A stretch of 64,000 bases of DNA from Dryas octopetala. Lineage: Eukaryota; Streptophyta; Magnoliopsida; Rosales; Rosaceae. The notes beneath the pieces are model-generated. The model ran no database searches, was not told the origin of the DNA, and saw only the letters and a list, made by a program, of their open reading frames with translations. Each line of letters starts with the position of its first letter. Position 1 is the first letter of the stretch. Made by a program: the position numbers and the translations under genes. This document shows positions 1 through 12,763 of the stretch, piece by piece. The stretch covers positions 17,959,738-18,023,737 of the forward strand of contig OY992833.1 in assembly GCA_963921425.1 (NCBI GenBank), read 5' to 3'.

Positions 1-740
1 CACACACACACACACATTCAGCCCCTCCCATTCTCTCACCTCGACAACCTCCCTCTCCTTCTTCACCCAACCTACCCAGCCCCTCCCCCTCACCCGACCA
101 CCGTGAGCAGCACCCAAACCCCCTAATATCTTTCTTTTCTTCTCTCCTCATTCTCTTTCTCTCTTTGCTCTCTCCTTCGTTCGGCACTGGTTCGCCAAAA
201 GTTCGAGTTTCCTTCGGCAGTCACCCACCGAACATCCACGACCCATTCGGCATGTAGCCGCCGAACCAGCTGCAACCTGCCTAACCAACTACTTCATGTC
301 CACCTGCTGATCCTTTAAGTTGTTTGACTTTTCCCCTCTTGCGTTTTCCTTTTAGCCCTTCCACTGCGCTCTTCGCCATTTTTGTCCAGAACTAGTAAGA
401 AGTAAGAAGAAATGGGGTTCTATAGACAGAGAATGGGAGAGATGAGAGAGGGAAGGAAAGAGCAGAGAGGGAAGGAAAGAATGAGGGAGGGGATGGGTGT
501 GTGTGTTTTTCGGTGAATTGGAAATTTGGAACAATAACATATGTGGTCGGGGTGAGGGAAGGGGTGGGTGAAGGAGGGGTTGGGTGTGTGTGTTTTTTTT
601 GGTCTGTTGATGGGGTATGCAAAGTGAGAAAATGGAGTTGGAGTTTGGGTGATGGAAGGAGATAGGGGTATTTTCCCTTTGTTTTTTTTAAAAGGGTGTG
701 CAAAAAGAAAAAAAAAAGGGTGCAAATAGTAGCCCTCTTG
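1..740. mobile_element. Nonautonomous inverted-repeat element A, cut by the window edge
   Basis: The right end reads as a GTGCAAATAG-type terminus at about 716-736, matching the right end of element B (765-1597), so this is a second copy of the same family whose left end lies outside the window. It opens with a short CA repeat (1-17) and pyrimidine-rich DNA. It carries three 22-bp imperfect dyads of the form TTCGGC-N10-GCCGAA at 179-200, 212-233 and 245-266, exactly 33 bp apart. No coding sequence is supported; open frames across it are products of CT/GA-rich composition. Family assignment (Mutator-like MITE) is inferred from element B. Confidence 0.5.
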
Positions 741-764
741 AAAAATAAGGTTATAAAAACAATT

Positions 765-1332
765 GATAGTTGCTATTTGCTATTTGCACACTCCTTTTCC
801 TCTATTTGCACATCCTTCATCACTTAATTAGTGGTTTTACAGATTTTTCTCATTGTGAAAAAACCCTAAAGCCCTCCCCCAACACACCTCATCCCTCTTC
901 TCTGCTCCCACCCCGTGCCTTGTCCCATATATTCGGCTTCTCTCTCCCCTCTCTGGCGACCACCCTGCCTTCCTAGTGTCGAGCCTTCCCCTCCTCTCTC
1001 TAGCTTCTTTCTCATCTCTCTCTCCCTGTCACAACACCCCCCACATTCACCTCCTCTCTTCGGCTTCTCTCTCCTTCCCTCTCTTTCCCTCATTTTTCCT
1101 TTCATTTTCTCTCTTTGTTCGAACATCCACCTTCAAAAAGGTTAATCGAACATCCAGGATACGTTTGGCAGGTACCCGCCGAACAATCATGTTCTATTCG
1201 GCGGACGACTGCAGAACGATACTACAAGGTTCGGCGGACCAGTACCAAACGAAACCACCAATTTCGGCACAAGTCTGCCGAACCTGCAACTTTTTTTTTT
1301 TTTATAAAAAAAGTGGATGTTCAAAGAGGAGA

Positions 1333-1392
<60 letters not shown>

Positions 1393-1597
1393 AGGGGCTG
1401 TGTGTGTGTTTTTTTTTTGTCTGAGTTGATGGGGTGTGTTGTAGTGAGAAATTTTGTGAAATGAATAAAATAAGGATATTATAGTAATTGAAAGGGGTGT
1501 GTGTATGAGAAAATTCAATTGTAGGAAGAATGTAGGGGTGTGAAGTGATAAAATGGTGTGTAAATAGAGAAAATGAGGTGTGCAAATAGCAGCTCTC
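765..1597. mobile_element. Nonautonomous Mutator-like element B with 33-bp dyad array
   Basis: The termini are inverted: the left end starts GATAGTTGCTATTTGCACAC and the reverse complement of the right end starts GAGAGCTGCTATTTGCACAC. They are flanked by AAACAATT at 757-764 and 1598-1605, a target-site duplication of 8-9 bp, which fits Mutator-like elements. Inside is an array of 22-bp dyads (TTCGGC-N10-GCCGAA type) at 1163-1184, 1196-1217, 1229-1250 and 1262-1283, with a weaker unit at 1130-1151, all on a 33-bp period. A GA microsatellite lies at about 1338-1389. No transposase or other gene is seen. Confidence 0.6.
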
Positions 1598-1910
1598 AAA
1601 CAATTTCCACTATTTTTGGGGTTCCAGAGTTAAATTACCCTTTTATTATTTCCCTTAGTATGTTCTATTTCAATATTTTAGTTGTGTAAGTTTTGACGTT
1701 AAGCTCAAACAAAAAAAAAAGGGTTGGTATAAACTTCCCTTAGGTTCATTTATTTATTTATTTTTGCCTAAAAACATCGTATAGTTTTGATATAAAAAAA
1801 AAATGGAAAAAGGAAACTCCAAAAACTCCCAAATTGCAGCCACTGTTTGCTACTCCTGCAACTGAAGGTAAAACCCTAAATCCTAATAGGCTGTTCCGAT
1901 AAAACCCTTC

Positions 1911-1916
1911 TATATA
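1911..1916 (+). promoter_or_regulatory. Candidate TATA box of HEN2
   Basis: TATATA lies in a CCTTCTATATAGCTGC context about 80 bp before the inferred 5' UTR splice donor. The transcription start was not determined, so this is an inference from position only. Confidence 0.4.
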
Positions 1917-1995
1917 GCTGCACTCCCTCTACGTTTCTGCAGTAAGTGCGTATGCCAAGCTAGGGCTCTGGGTCACTGAGAAAGCTCAGTTTCAG

Positions 1996-2037
1996 GTAAG
2001 CTAAAGAAACCTTTGATTCCTTTTAACATAAATGCTT

Positions 2038-2089
<52 letters not shown>

Positions 2090-2472
2090 TCTCTTTCATT
2101 TTCTGGCATTTTTCTCAGAAGTTTCATAAAATTAAGTTCAGTTCAAATTATCCGAACTTCTTAAGGGCCATATAGCAGACGTTGGTCACATGTTCATGGT
2201 TTCGCATAAAATGGCTCGTCATTCCTGAAATACAATTATACAAAGTAGTTTTTTTTTTTTTTTTTTTTTTTTTTTCTGTAAACAAATTTCTATTATATTT
2301 GTGAGTTTGGTATATGTTTGACGATTATATACTGCAAGTATCGTGTAGCTTGAAGATTTAATACACTAAATGTATTTATTGGGTTTTAATAATTTTCCTC
2401 CAATAACGAAGATTTAAAAATTATTAATAGGAGAATTTTGTTCAATTAAGCTTCAAGTGGATATAATTTTAG
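1996..2472 (+). other. Inferred 5' UTR intron of HEN2
   Basis: A good donor (TTCAG|GTAAGC at 1995/1996) and an acceptor (TTTTAG|GA at 2472/2473) flank this segment, and the ATG lies three bases after the acceptor. It contains a CT microsatellite (about 2037-2086) and a T run of about 24 (2250-2274). No coding sequence was seen. Confidence 0.55.
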
Positions 2473-2474
2473 GA

Positions 2475-5400
2475 ATGGAAGACTCTCCAACACTTGGGAA
2501 ACGAAAAGAGCCTGAAGTGTCAGGCATCACACAAACCCCCACTCAAGAATCTTCACTGAAGAGACACAGTTTAGCTCGAACGTGTGTGCATGAGGTTGCA
2601 GTTCCCAGTGAGTACACATTGACCAAGGATGAGTCGATTCACGGAACCCTCTCGAATCCAGAGTATAATGGCGAGATGGCCAAGACATATAAATTTACGC
2701 TTGACCCGTTTCAGCAGATATCTGTGGCATGCTTAGAACGCAATGAGTCAGTTTTGGTCTCTGCACATACTTCAGCCGGTAAGACTGCAGTTGCAGAGTA
2801 TGCAATTGCTATGGCTTTTAGAGATAAGCAGAGGGTTATATATACTTCGCCATTAAAGGCTTTGAGCAATCAGAAGTACCGAGAGCTTAGCCAGGAGTTT
2901 GAAGATGTTGGGTTGATGACTGGAGATGTTACACTCTCACCTAATGCTAGTTGTTTGGTCATGACAACTGAGATTCTTAGGGGAATGCTTTACAGGGGTT
3001 CAGAGGTTTTAAAGGAAGTTGCCTGGGTTATCTTTGATGAAATTCATTATATGAAGGATCGTGAAAGAGGGGTTGTTTGGGAAGAGAGTATTATATTTAT
3101 GCCGCCAGCTGTTAAAATGGTCTTTCTGTCTGCCACAATGTCGAATGCCACCGAGTTTGCAGAGTGGATTTGTAATTTGCACAAACAGCCTTGTCATGTG
3201 GTGTACACAGATTTTCGACCGACTCCTCTGCAGCATTACGTTTTTCCAGTGGGTGGGAATGGGTTGTATCTTGTGGTGGACGAAAATGAACAATTCAGGG
3301 ACGACAACTTTGTGAAGCTGCAGGATACTTTCTCAAAGCAGAAATTGGGTGATGGTCACAGGAGTGCAAATGGCAAGGGAAGTGGGAGAACTGCAAAAGG
3401 TGGTGCATCTGGGGGTTCTGACATATACAAAATTGTGAAGGTGGGATCTTCATTTTTAACTTTTTCTTTTGTTGTGCTAGATATACTGACATTTTCTCAT
3501 CTTGGAGAAATCTTCTTCACTTTTGAAGTTGAGAATTTTCCAAGAGAGTTTGATTTTTCTGATACTTGGCTATTTTGGTGAGCATTACAAAAAGTTTTCA
3601 TTGATATCATTAAATGTTAGTGAGATGGTCAATAAAGGTTTCATGCGACTATGAACACGGATAGCATTCTTTGATACATTCAATTATGAATGGCATTGTG
3701 TTGTTTACTTATGGAAACTTTGGGCCATCTTTGGCAAAGATGTAATGTTTTTCTCATTGAAGTGTTCATGAAAAGAAATGAAAATCTGGATGGCAGTTTT
3801 CTTATCTAGTATAACATGCTTGTCGGATAAATAATTTGGTTTTGCTTATCAAAAATGAAAATAGAAAGAAATGAAAGAAAGAAGCTAGAAATAAAAGGTT
3901 CTCAGGGGCAAAATGATTTCCTTAGTAGCCTGTTAGGAAAGTCGCGTAATTGGGTTATCACATAAAATGTTAGGAATGAGGCTACTCTTCCCATCCAAGG
4001 GCTGTTAGAGCAAATACTTGTGAATTTGATATTTTCCAAGCATAACCTTTACTTAATATCTATGTTACTGTCCTGGGGAACTCCTAAAGTTTCCTGAACT
4101 AGAGTTCCTGAAAGTAGGAGATTTTAATGTGGTCCCTCACTTCTGCTTTATCATACTTACTCCTGAAGTCTTATTGCACTTGCCATAGTGAAGGAGTTAT
4201 TGTCCTCCTTCAGGTCTGCCATGATCAATCATTCATTTTCTTTGAGATATTATTTTGCATTTCTTGATATACTCTGGCAAATTCGTTTATGTATCTCCCT
4301 ATCAATGATGATATCACATTAACATCACTCATATACCCTCTTTCATTCATTATTTACAAGTGTCTTCCCCAAATTTCAGATGATTATGGAACGGAAATTT
4401 CAGCCAGTTATAATTTTCAGCTTCAGTAGAAGAGAGTGTGAACAACATGCGATGTCCATGTCTAAGCTTGATTTTAATACCCAAGAGGAAAAGGATGCTG
4501 TTGAACAAGTCTTTCGTAATGCAATACTCTGCTTAAACGAGGAAGACAGAGAGTTGCCTGCTATTGAGTTAATGTTGCCACTCCTTCAACGAGGCATTGC
4601 TGTTCATCATTCTGGCCTTCTTCCTGTTATCAAGGAATTGGTAGAACTTCTCTTCCAGGAAGGCCTTGTAAAGGCCCTTTTTGCTACTGAGACGGTAAGA
4701 ACATCTTTAAGCATCTTATTCTCCTTTTTCTCTCCCCTTCATACTTTTATTTGTTTAATTGCTGTAGCTTATTTATCTTTCTAGCTTAGATATTAAGATT
4801 GAATGACCTTTTAATATTTGTACTTTGTGACAGTTTGCAATGGGCTTAAACATGCCGGCAAAAACTGTTGTTTTCACAGCTGTTAAGAAGTGGGATGGTG
4901 ATAGTCATCGATATATTGGATCTGGTGAGTATATCCAGGTAAGTGAAGATTTCACCACTTTCTTTAGAAGAAATAAGAAGTGAAATATGAATATGTTTAT
5001 ATATTGTGTGCTGCAGGCACATATTTTTTACGATCATTTAACAATTATCTTAATTCCCCTAGATGAGCGGAAGGGCTGGGCGTCGTGGCAAAGATGAGCG
5101 TGGTATTTGTATCATAATGATTGATGAACAGGTGATTCTACTACTAGTCATCTCTTTATAGTATACAAGTACCACTTACTAATTTCCCTATTGATTCAGA
5201 ATCCAGAAATTTATCATGTTTTATACATCAACCATTAAAACGTCCTTTCCATATGTTGAAAGTTTTCCATTTAATTTTCACCTTGGGATTAATTGTCGTT
5301 TTGCTATGTTTTATTCTTTATCTTTTATCTTAAACCTAAATGCATATATATAATGGGAAAAAAGAGAAAAAGAAGGCCCTTTTATTTATGTTTGGTTATG

Positions 5401-8400
5401 ACATAAATTCTATCATATCCCCGTGTGATTTTGAAAACAAGCAAGAATGCTATTTTGTTTTTTAGATCATTAAAATTAATGCTTATCTTGTTACTTCTTC
5501 CAGATGGAAATGAACACACTCAAGGACATGGTTTTGGGTAAACCAGCTCCTCTAGTTAGTACTTTCAGACTCAGCTACTACTCAATTTTGAATTTGATGA
5601 GCCGTGCAGAAGGCCAATTCACTGCTGAACACGTGATAAAGAATTCATTCCACCAATTTCAGTATGAAAAGGTTTCTACTGAATCACTTATTTTATTTAT
5701 ATTGCACCAACACCTGGCACATACTAATTAATCACTTCTGGATCTCTCTCTTATTCAGGCTTTACCTGATATAGGGAAAAAGGTTTCAAAGCTTGAGCAG
5801 GAAGCGGAAATGCTTGATGCATCAGGAGAGGTAGACTTTATACCATAGTGCTTATATATGTTTTTCTTGTTTATGTTGCATGCTTATTGTATTATGTTTT
5901 TCTTGTTTATAGTGCATGCTTATAGTGATATGCTTTTCTTATTTATGTTGCATTCTTATAGTTTTCTGTTTTATGTGCAGGCTGAAGTTGCTGAGTATCA
6001 CAAGATAAAACTTGATATAGCGCAACTTGAGAAGAAAATGATGTCAGAAATCACGAGGCCTGAAAGAGTTCTATATTTTCTTCTTCCTGGTCGCTTGGTA
6101 TGTGCAAAGAATGGTCAAGCTGGTTGAAATTTGATTGTGATCTTAATTTGGTTGATTTTTTATTAGCATTGAAATTGAGTAATGTGAGTTTTTCCTCATT
6201 TTCTAAATTTTTATATTACCCTGAAGACAAGCTGGTTGAAATTTAATTTTAATTTAAACCTAGATGCTTTTTTAATAGCTTTGAAATTGAATAATGTGGT
6301 CTACTGCTTTTTTTCTTTCTAATTTCTATTTAATGCTCAGATATGTGCTATCCAACTAGAAGTGCAATTCTGTGTGGCAAAAAAGAAAGATCTCCTCTTT
6401 TTTTCATGTCCCGGCGATGTATTACCTAATACTGTATTGATAATAACTTTCTAATTTGCTGCCTTTTCTTTAAGCTTCTTTGTTCAACTGTCATTCTATA
6501 CACTTACGGTAAATGGTGAACTATGCATGTGGTGATTTTTATTATTCCAAGGGATGCAGGTCATGTTTTGCTTCTTGTTCTTAGTCCGAAGGCGGTTTTC
6601 ATTGTTGCAGGTTAAGATAAGGGAAGGTGGAACAGATTGGGGTTGGGGAGTTGTAGTTAATGTGGTTAAAAAGCCGTCTTCAGGGTTAGGCACACTGCCT
6701 TCACGTGGTGGTGGTTATATAGTGGATACTTTGCTTCACTGTTCTCCAAGTTCAAGTGATAACAGTTCACAGCCAAAACCATGCCCTCCTCGTCCTGGAG
6801 AAAAGGGTGAAATGCATGTAGTAAGTTCATGTACATGAAGCTACTAAGTTATAATTGTTAGGTGTGGTTCATTAAGCTTTTCAAGTAGTTGAGTTGATTT
6901 TCTGGAGTTTTCTGATCTTTCTTTCCATCTTTTTTAGGTTCCTGTTCAACTGCCCCTGATTTCTGCTCTAAGCAAACTCAGAATATCCATTCCTTCTGAT
7001 TTGCGGCCATTGGAGGCGAGGCAAAGTATTCTTCTTGCAGTGCAGGAGCTGGGAACTCGTTTTCCACAAGGCCTTCCAAAGCTGAATCCTGTAAAGGTAA
7101 TGATCAACTGTCTTTGGTATGTGGGGTATGAAATGGCCTTTTGTTGCCTACCTTATTTACCATAGTTTGCTGCATTCAGAATTTACCTTTTAGGTGTTAA
7201 CACTTTAACTTAACTCTTGAAATTTGGAAAGATTTGATCTGTGAGTCTCTGACTTGACTTACTACTGGGATTGGTTGTATTTGCCACTGTACTGTTTTAA
7301 AGCCCTATTCTCCTTTATTTTTTTTTTCTTAAATAAAAATAATTTTATCCTTTTTCACTAAACCATGTTCGTGGTGTCAATATTTTCAATTACACCACAT
7401 TTTCTATTATGCACATGTTTTATTTGTCTCAAAATTTACATTGATATTTAGGATATGGGCATTGAAGATCCGGAAATTGTTGAGTTGGTCAATCAAATAG
7501 AGGCACTTGAACAGAAATTATATGCACATCCACTGCATAAGGTTTGACATATTTTTTAAATACTCATCTATAGTTCAAATTCAAAAGGCAGTGTACTGTC
7601 TGGTGAAAATTTTTCTTTTCTTCAAGGAGTTTACTTCACCATTACCCTATATTCTTACTATTTGGTTCACTGCAGTCTCAAGATGTGCACCAGATTAAAT
7701 GTTTTCAAAGGAAAGCAGAGGTGGATCATGAAATTCAACAACTTAAGTCCAAAATGCGTGAATCCCAGGTACGCCTGGTTTTGATGCTTCTGTATTAAGC
7801 AATTCTGACATGTGGTAGAACCATATAGGGTGTAATGCATTCTTATTGGTTAAGGGTTCAATATAATGCTGCATATATATAACCTTCTGATTTGCATGTA
7901 TGAAGAGCTATACACTCTGCTGTTTTCCACTTGTTTTGTTGTTTAATTCAATTTCCATTGACTTTGTAGCTTCAAAAATTTCGTGACGAACTTAAGAACC
8001 GTTCAAGGGTCTTGAAGAAGCTTGGTCATATTGATGCTGATGGTGTTGTCCAGTTAAAGGGGCGGGCAGCCTGCTTGATTGACACAGGAGATGAACTCCT
8101 TGTTACTGAATTGATGTTTAATGGTAGTTTCCATGCACTTTTCCTTTTCATAGGTCTTTAAAATCTTTTTTTTTACTTGAGGTCTGGTATCAGACTGCCT
8201 AGGTTGGACTGAACTTGGCCAACGCAATAACAGTAGAAACATATGATAAGATAGAGAACTCCTGGAAGCCAATTAAGCCGATCTTGGGCTTAGCTAAGCC
8301 CACTGGGCCAATGAAGCTGGTCCATCCATCAGTTTAAACAACCTTTGCTCTACAGCCCCTACTTCAATATTGTGTCTGCTTTTGATAATATAAATGATCT

Positions 8401-9714
8401 ATATTGGTCAGGTACGTTCAATGATTTGGATCATCATCAAATTGTGGCTATTGCAAGTTGTTTTATTCCAGGAGATAAATCAAGTGAGCAGATACAATTG
8501 AGGACAGAGCTTGCTAGGCCATTACAACAACTCCAAGAGAGTGCAAGAAGAATAGCAGAGGTGTTATATTGTTTAGCTTGATTTATTGTTCATATGTGTG
8601 ATTTTAATTTTTAATGAACAATTAGTAATACCTCTACGTGGTTGCAGATACAACATGAATGTAAGTTAGATGTAAACATTGATGAGTATGTGGAATCAAC
8701 AGTGAGGCCATTCTTGATGGATGTGATTTATTGTTGGTCAAAGGTTAGTGTGTTATTTTGTTCCCTAATTTGTTGCTTTCATGCACAAAATTCTCTCTTC
8801 GGTGGCTGTGTTCTGGTAACCTTGATAATTGGATGACAGAAGTGATGCAAGGAAATACTTTTGATTGGGCTATTCATTCCCTTTTTCTGTTTCTGATCAA
8901 TCTTCTACAGGGTGCAAGTTTTGCGGATGTTATACAAATGACAGATATATTTGAGGGTAGTATCATTAGAAGTGCTAGAAGACTTGATGAATTTGTGAAC
9001 CAGGTATTTCCTAAACTTCCAATCATTTCATTATGTTATGTGTAACATAAAGTGCCTGGATACTTTCTTCTTAGAGGTTTTTAATTTTTCCAATTCAAGT
9101 TCCAGTTTTGCATCAAATGGTCATGAAGTAGAAATATGATGGCATGAGATGATGTTTCTCAGAGAAGTGGTGTAATATGAACTGTATGATAAATTCTTCT
9201 GCGGCTGACTGATTGGTTTTCTGCACCGAGGGGAATTTTTGAGCCAGTCATAAGGATCTGTTCATAAGACGTGGATAGAAAATATTTCGTAACAGTTATA
9301 TATTCATATGTGAGATTCCTAAAATATTACCCTCACAGAAGTCGGGGGGAACAGAGGTTAGAAGATAGAGAATAAAGTCAATCAGTGTCTCTACCTTCAT
9401 CCAAATTCTAATGTTACAATTGTGAACAGATCCTTATGTGTTGTTAGGTACAACCGTACAATTAACTTGGGGTCTTCATAGCTCTCCTGGTTGTGTTTGA
9501 TCGTAGATATCATCTTGACATAGTGCCTAATTTTAACTTCTTGGCAACTGAAGGTAGCATGAAAATCATTTTACTGATATATAATTGACTGGCCTTTTTT
9601 CAGTTGCGTACTGCTGCTCATGCAGTTGGAGAAGCTGTTTTAGAGAAGAAATTTGCTGCAGCAAGTGATAGCCTTCGCCGAGGTATCATGTTTGCAAATT
9701 CCCTTTATCTGTAG
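2475..9714 (+). CDS. HEN2: Nuclear exosome-associated Ski2/Mtr4-family RNA helicase HEN2
   Basis: ATP-dependent 3'-5' RNA helicase that feeds nucleoplasmic transcripts to the RNA exosome (plant NEXT-like complex). Coding exons: 2475-3440, 4380-4694, 4834-4938, 5063-5131, 5504-5671, 5759-5830, 5981-6097, 6611-6820, 6938-7096, 7452-7541, 7676-7768, 7970-8123, 8412-8560, 8648-8743, 8911-9003, 9604-9714. They sum to 988 codons with no break; I recall the Arabidopsis protein as about 995. Visible motifs: Walker A AHTSAGKT (about 97-104), DEIH (188-191), SAT (219-221), and SGRAGRRG near 464-471, split over two exons. The later part carries the stalk/KOW 'arch' and winged-helix region and ends IMFANSLYL. 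The chosen ATG lies three bases after an acceptor and gives the family-like start [17 protein letters not shown]2 is preferred over its paralogue MTR4 because the sequence tracks remembered HEN2 almost residue by residue. The donor of coding exon 1 (GTGGGA) is weak. Confidence 0.95.
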
Positions 9715-10591
9715 ATCTCTTCCTGCAGGTCATCACATGCTTGCTTGGTGGAGACAAAGGTTTCCTTCAAGGTATTGATGACGGGTTGACATAGTGAGTT
9801 ATCTTAGTTGCCTAGTCTGACATGATAGGTTTCTTCTTGTTGTTCCTGTTATTTTTTGATTGCATCAAGTTTATTTCAATGTCATGTATAATATTTTTTT
9901 TTTCTTTTCACTGTTAATCCATTGTATACGCCCAAATCTGGGAAACCCATGTGGGAAAATATTACTTAGAAGAACAGTGAAATTTAAAGATGCTGTGAAA
10001 GTTTTTTCCCTTGTACCTTTCATTAACTTCAACAGATCTAATACTTAATTTTTCTTTTGGAGGGCATGTGCATTATGATTTGTTACTGTAAATTAATTTG
10101 TTGGGTTGGATTCAAATAAAGATTCTACTCTATGTAATTGGTATGTACAGTCACAGATGAATCAGACCCACAAAAAGAAGAATAAAGAGGAAAGAAAATT
10201 TCAAATGTTTTTGAAAGAGAAATTTGAACCCTAATGGCCAAACATGAGAAAGGTAAATGTTAATAATCTGGGCAGAATTTAATTTACTTTCTATGATGCT
10301 GGGGATTTGTGTGAATTAGAGAGCAAATTGCCAAATTGTATTATGGAAATTCAAGGCTCATCATGCCAAAATACCTGCATCTTATTTATTTATTCCTCCA
10401 AAATAACTGCGAGGACTCCAACGTCGGTACAAATTTGTTTCAAATACAATACTTGTTTGAAACTTCCTACTTCGCAATGCAATGGAGAATAAAAGATTAC
10501 ACAAGTGGAAAGTGACAATAACAAAAGTACTAAGCACATATCACTACCCATTTAAATCTTAGTCACTCATGAAACCAGTTTTGTCATCAAG
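9715..10591. other. Convergent intergenic region between HEN2 and C4H
   Basis: It holds the 3' flanks of two convergent genes. It is AT-rich with short T runs, and I see no gene, no inverted-repeat element and no RNA gene in it. Open frames here are short and unlike known proteins. Confidence 0.5.
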
Positions 10592-12689
10592 TCAAGCCCG
10601 GATTGGGTTGAATACAACAGTTGAATGGTTTGCTATGTGTAGGCTGAACTGCCCTCCTTTTTCACTCACATCAAGCTTCTCCACCCCTAGAGGAGCCTTC
10701 ATCTCAAAATTTGACACCAATTTAGCAATCACAAGGCCTAGGATTGGCAATGCGAGTATGATCCCAGGGCAGCTCCTCCTTCCCATACCAAAGGGCAAGT
10801 ATCGAAAATCGACTTTCCCTCCTGCCACTGCCTCCGTGCCGTGCTCTTCTTCCAAGAACCGCTCTGGCCGAAACTTGTCTGGGTTTTTCCACCATGCAGG
10901 GTTGTTGGCTAGCCACCATGCATTCACAACCACCTTAGATTCTTTAGGGATGGTATAACCTCCTAGCTTTGCTTCTTCAAGGTTCATATGGGGCACTAAC
11001 AAAGGTATTGGGGTGTGTAACCTTAATGTCTCTTTTACCGTTGCTTGTAAGTAAGGTAATTCATGCAGGTTAGACTCTGTTACTGGAGCTTCTTTAAGGA
11101 TAGTTGAGATTTCATCACGGATCTTGCGTTGAACGGTAGGATGGTTGACCAGCTCAGCTATGGCCCACTCCATGGACCATAGTGTTGTTTCTATTGCTGC
11201 AACGTTGATGTTCTCCACAATGTAGAGCACATTTTCTTCACTGATTTCCCCCTTGATTTGAGCATCTATTATGTGGTCGATGGCACAACTTATCTTGTGC
11301 TTCTCACCATTGGCAGCCATAATTTTCCTATAAGCACATAAAGTTGTTGTACGTATGTAACATGTTTAAATTAAAGTGGAAGGACCAACCATTAGTTCTG
11401 CAATAAAATTATTTCTAATCACATCTCTCACAAAATGTCAGATCCACATGAACTTATTTATATAAGGAGGTGCCTTTGTGAGACAAAATGTCACACCCAC
11501 ATGAATTTATTTATATAAGGAGGTTCACCTTTGTGAGAGATGTGGTAAGCAAAACTAAAGTTATTTGTAGTATATTTTTTGATATCACATTGCATATTGT
11601 ATATCATATCTCTCAAAGATAAATACGTGTGATTGCTTTGTTATGTACTATATCCTAATAGAGATGTCATCAACTTATATGCAAGTGGGTTCGATCTCTA
11701 TTAGAAATATAGCGACAAACAATGTGCCGATATGACTACTAATTGTGAATCAAATAGTTTTTATTGGGTAGGCAATCTTTCAAGAAGGTAACAAAATTGG
11801 GAAAGAAGAATATAAAAAATGGGAATTACCTTCTTTTCTCAACAAAACAATTGTTGAAAAAAGCCAGCCGCCTACTTTGCAAGTCTCTGCACTTGTTCAA
11901 GTACCCCCTTAGAAATGGTCTGAGCAAAGGGATGAAATCACCATAGTTATACTCAAAACTCTGAGCCAGTCTACTCCTTTCAGAGTTAAACCTTGTAGCT
12001 TCAATGAACAAGGGGTCCTCTTGTGACTCAAACTTGGCATTGAACATCATCCTATACATAATATTGTATAGCATCAATTGCAATCTCTTCCTAATGACTG
12101 TCCCCTCAGTCCTCACCCTCTCATTTTTGTTTAGGTCATGCACAACTTGGTCCATTTCCTCCTCCCACATATTGCTGTAATGCTGCACAACTTTGTTAGT
12201 AAAAAATGGTAGTGTCATGATTCTGCGCATTTTGCGCCAGTGATCACCATAAACTGTGAATACCATGTCTTGTCCATTGCCGGTAAATATGTCGAACACC
12301 AGGTTGGGAGGGCGAGAGCCAAACTCTACACCCCGAGTGTGGAGGACTTGGGTTGCAAACTCGGGGTCTGAAACCACGGTCAAGTGCTTTGAGCCAAGTT
12401 TGAGAAGGAATATGGAGCCATAGGTTTGTGACATGGATGCTAGAAGGCGATGGTTTAGATCATTGCCAACTTGGAGCCAGTTGCCAAAGATTGGGATGGA
12501 GAGAGGGCCTGGTGGGAGGGTGGAGGAGTGGAAGAAGTAGGTAAGTATGGGAATTAGTGGGAGGAATATGATTATTGAGAGAGTCGGAAGGAGAGGTAGG
12601 GAAAGGTGGGAGCTTAAGACTTTGGTGCATGACATGAGTATTAGTGTGAGAAAAGTAAAAAAGATGGATTTGGTAACTAGATGAGCCAT
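10592..12689 (-). CDS. C4H: Cinnamate 4-hydroxylase, class II (CYP73A)
   Basis: ER-anchored P450 monooxygenase that converts trans-cinnamate to p-coumarate, the second step of the phenylpropanoid pathway. Exon 1 is 12689-11830 and exon 2 is 11327-10592, joined in phase 2, giving 531 codons. The N-terminus has hydrophobic segments at about 8-20 and 31-54, then a PPGP hinge (59-62). The oxygen-binding I-helix AAIETT is at about 330-335, ExxR (KETLR) at 385-389, RPERF follows, and the haem loop [10 protein letters not shown] has its Cys near 473. The N-terminal anchor is about 25 residues longer and more divergent than in class I enzymes, which points to class II. Class I genes as I recall them have a second intron near the I-helix; exon 2 runs straight through it here. 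The gene looks intact, and it converges with HEN2. Confidence 0.94.
11416..11549. repeat. Small inverted-repeat element with internal direct duplication, in the C4H intron
   Basis: About 20 bp at the left (CTAATCACATCTCTCACAAA) is inverted at the right (TTTGTGAGAGATGTGGTAAG), 18 of 20 matching. Between them is a direct repeat of about 53-55 bp, 11430-11482 and 11483-11537, each containing ATTTATATAAGGAGGT. It looks like a small MITE. No effect on splicing is evident, because the intron ends lie outside it. Confidence 0.55.
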
Positions 12690-12738
12690 GCTTAGAGATT
12701 TGATGATGTGTTTGAGAATTCAAAAGAAGGGAAATGGA

Positions 12739-12746
12739 TTTATATA
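12739..12746 (-). promoter_or_regulatory. TATA box of the C4H gene
   Basis: On the minus strand this reads TATATAAA within CTCTATATAAATCC, about 50 bp upstream of the ATG at 12689. It is a strong plant TATA context and implies a very short 5' UTR. Confidence 0.7.
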
Positions 12747-12756
12747 GAGGTAGGAA

Positions 12757-12763
12757 GGTTGGT
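12757..12763 (-). promoter_or_regulatory. AC-II-like element (ACCAACC) upstream of C4H
   Basis: The minus strand reads ACCAACC, about 11 bp upstream of the TATA box. AC elements bind R2R3-MYB regulators of phenylpropanoid and lignin genes, which fits this promoter. The match is seen directly; binding is inferred. Confidence 0.6.

Noticed and set aside
179-266. Regularly spaced repeats resembling a CRISPR array
   Set aside because: This is plant nuclear DNA, the units are diverged dyads with no conserved-repeat/unique-spacer pattern, and they sit inside a transposon.
392-725. Pro/Ser/Thr/His-rich open frames on the minus strand near the window start, and similar ones at 866-1603
   Set aside because: They come from CT/GA- and poly-purine-rich transposon sequence, overlap in several frames at once and have no domain or splice context.
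8345-8411. Extended reading frame upstream of HEN2 coding exon 13
   Set aside because: The acceptor at 8411/8412 restores the Asn-Gly-Thr join expected in HEN2; the upstream part is intron read-through.
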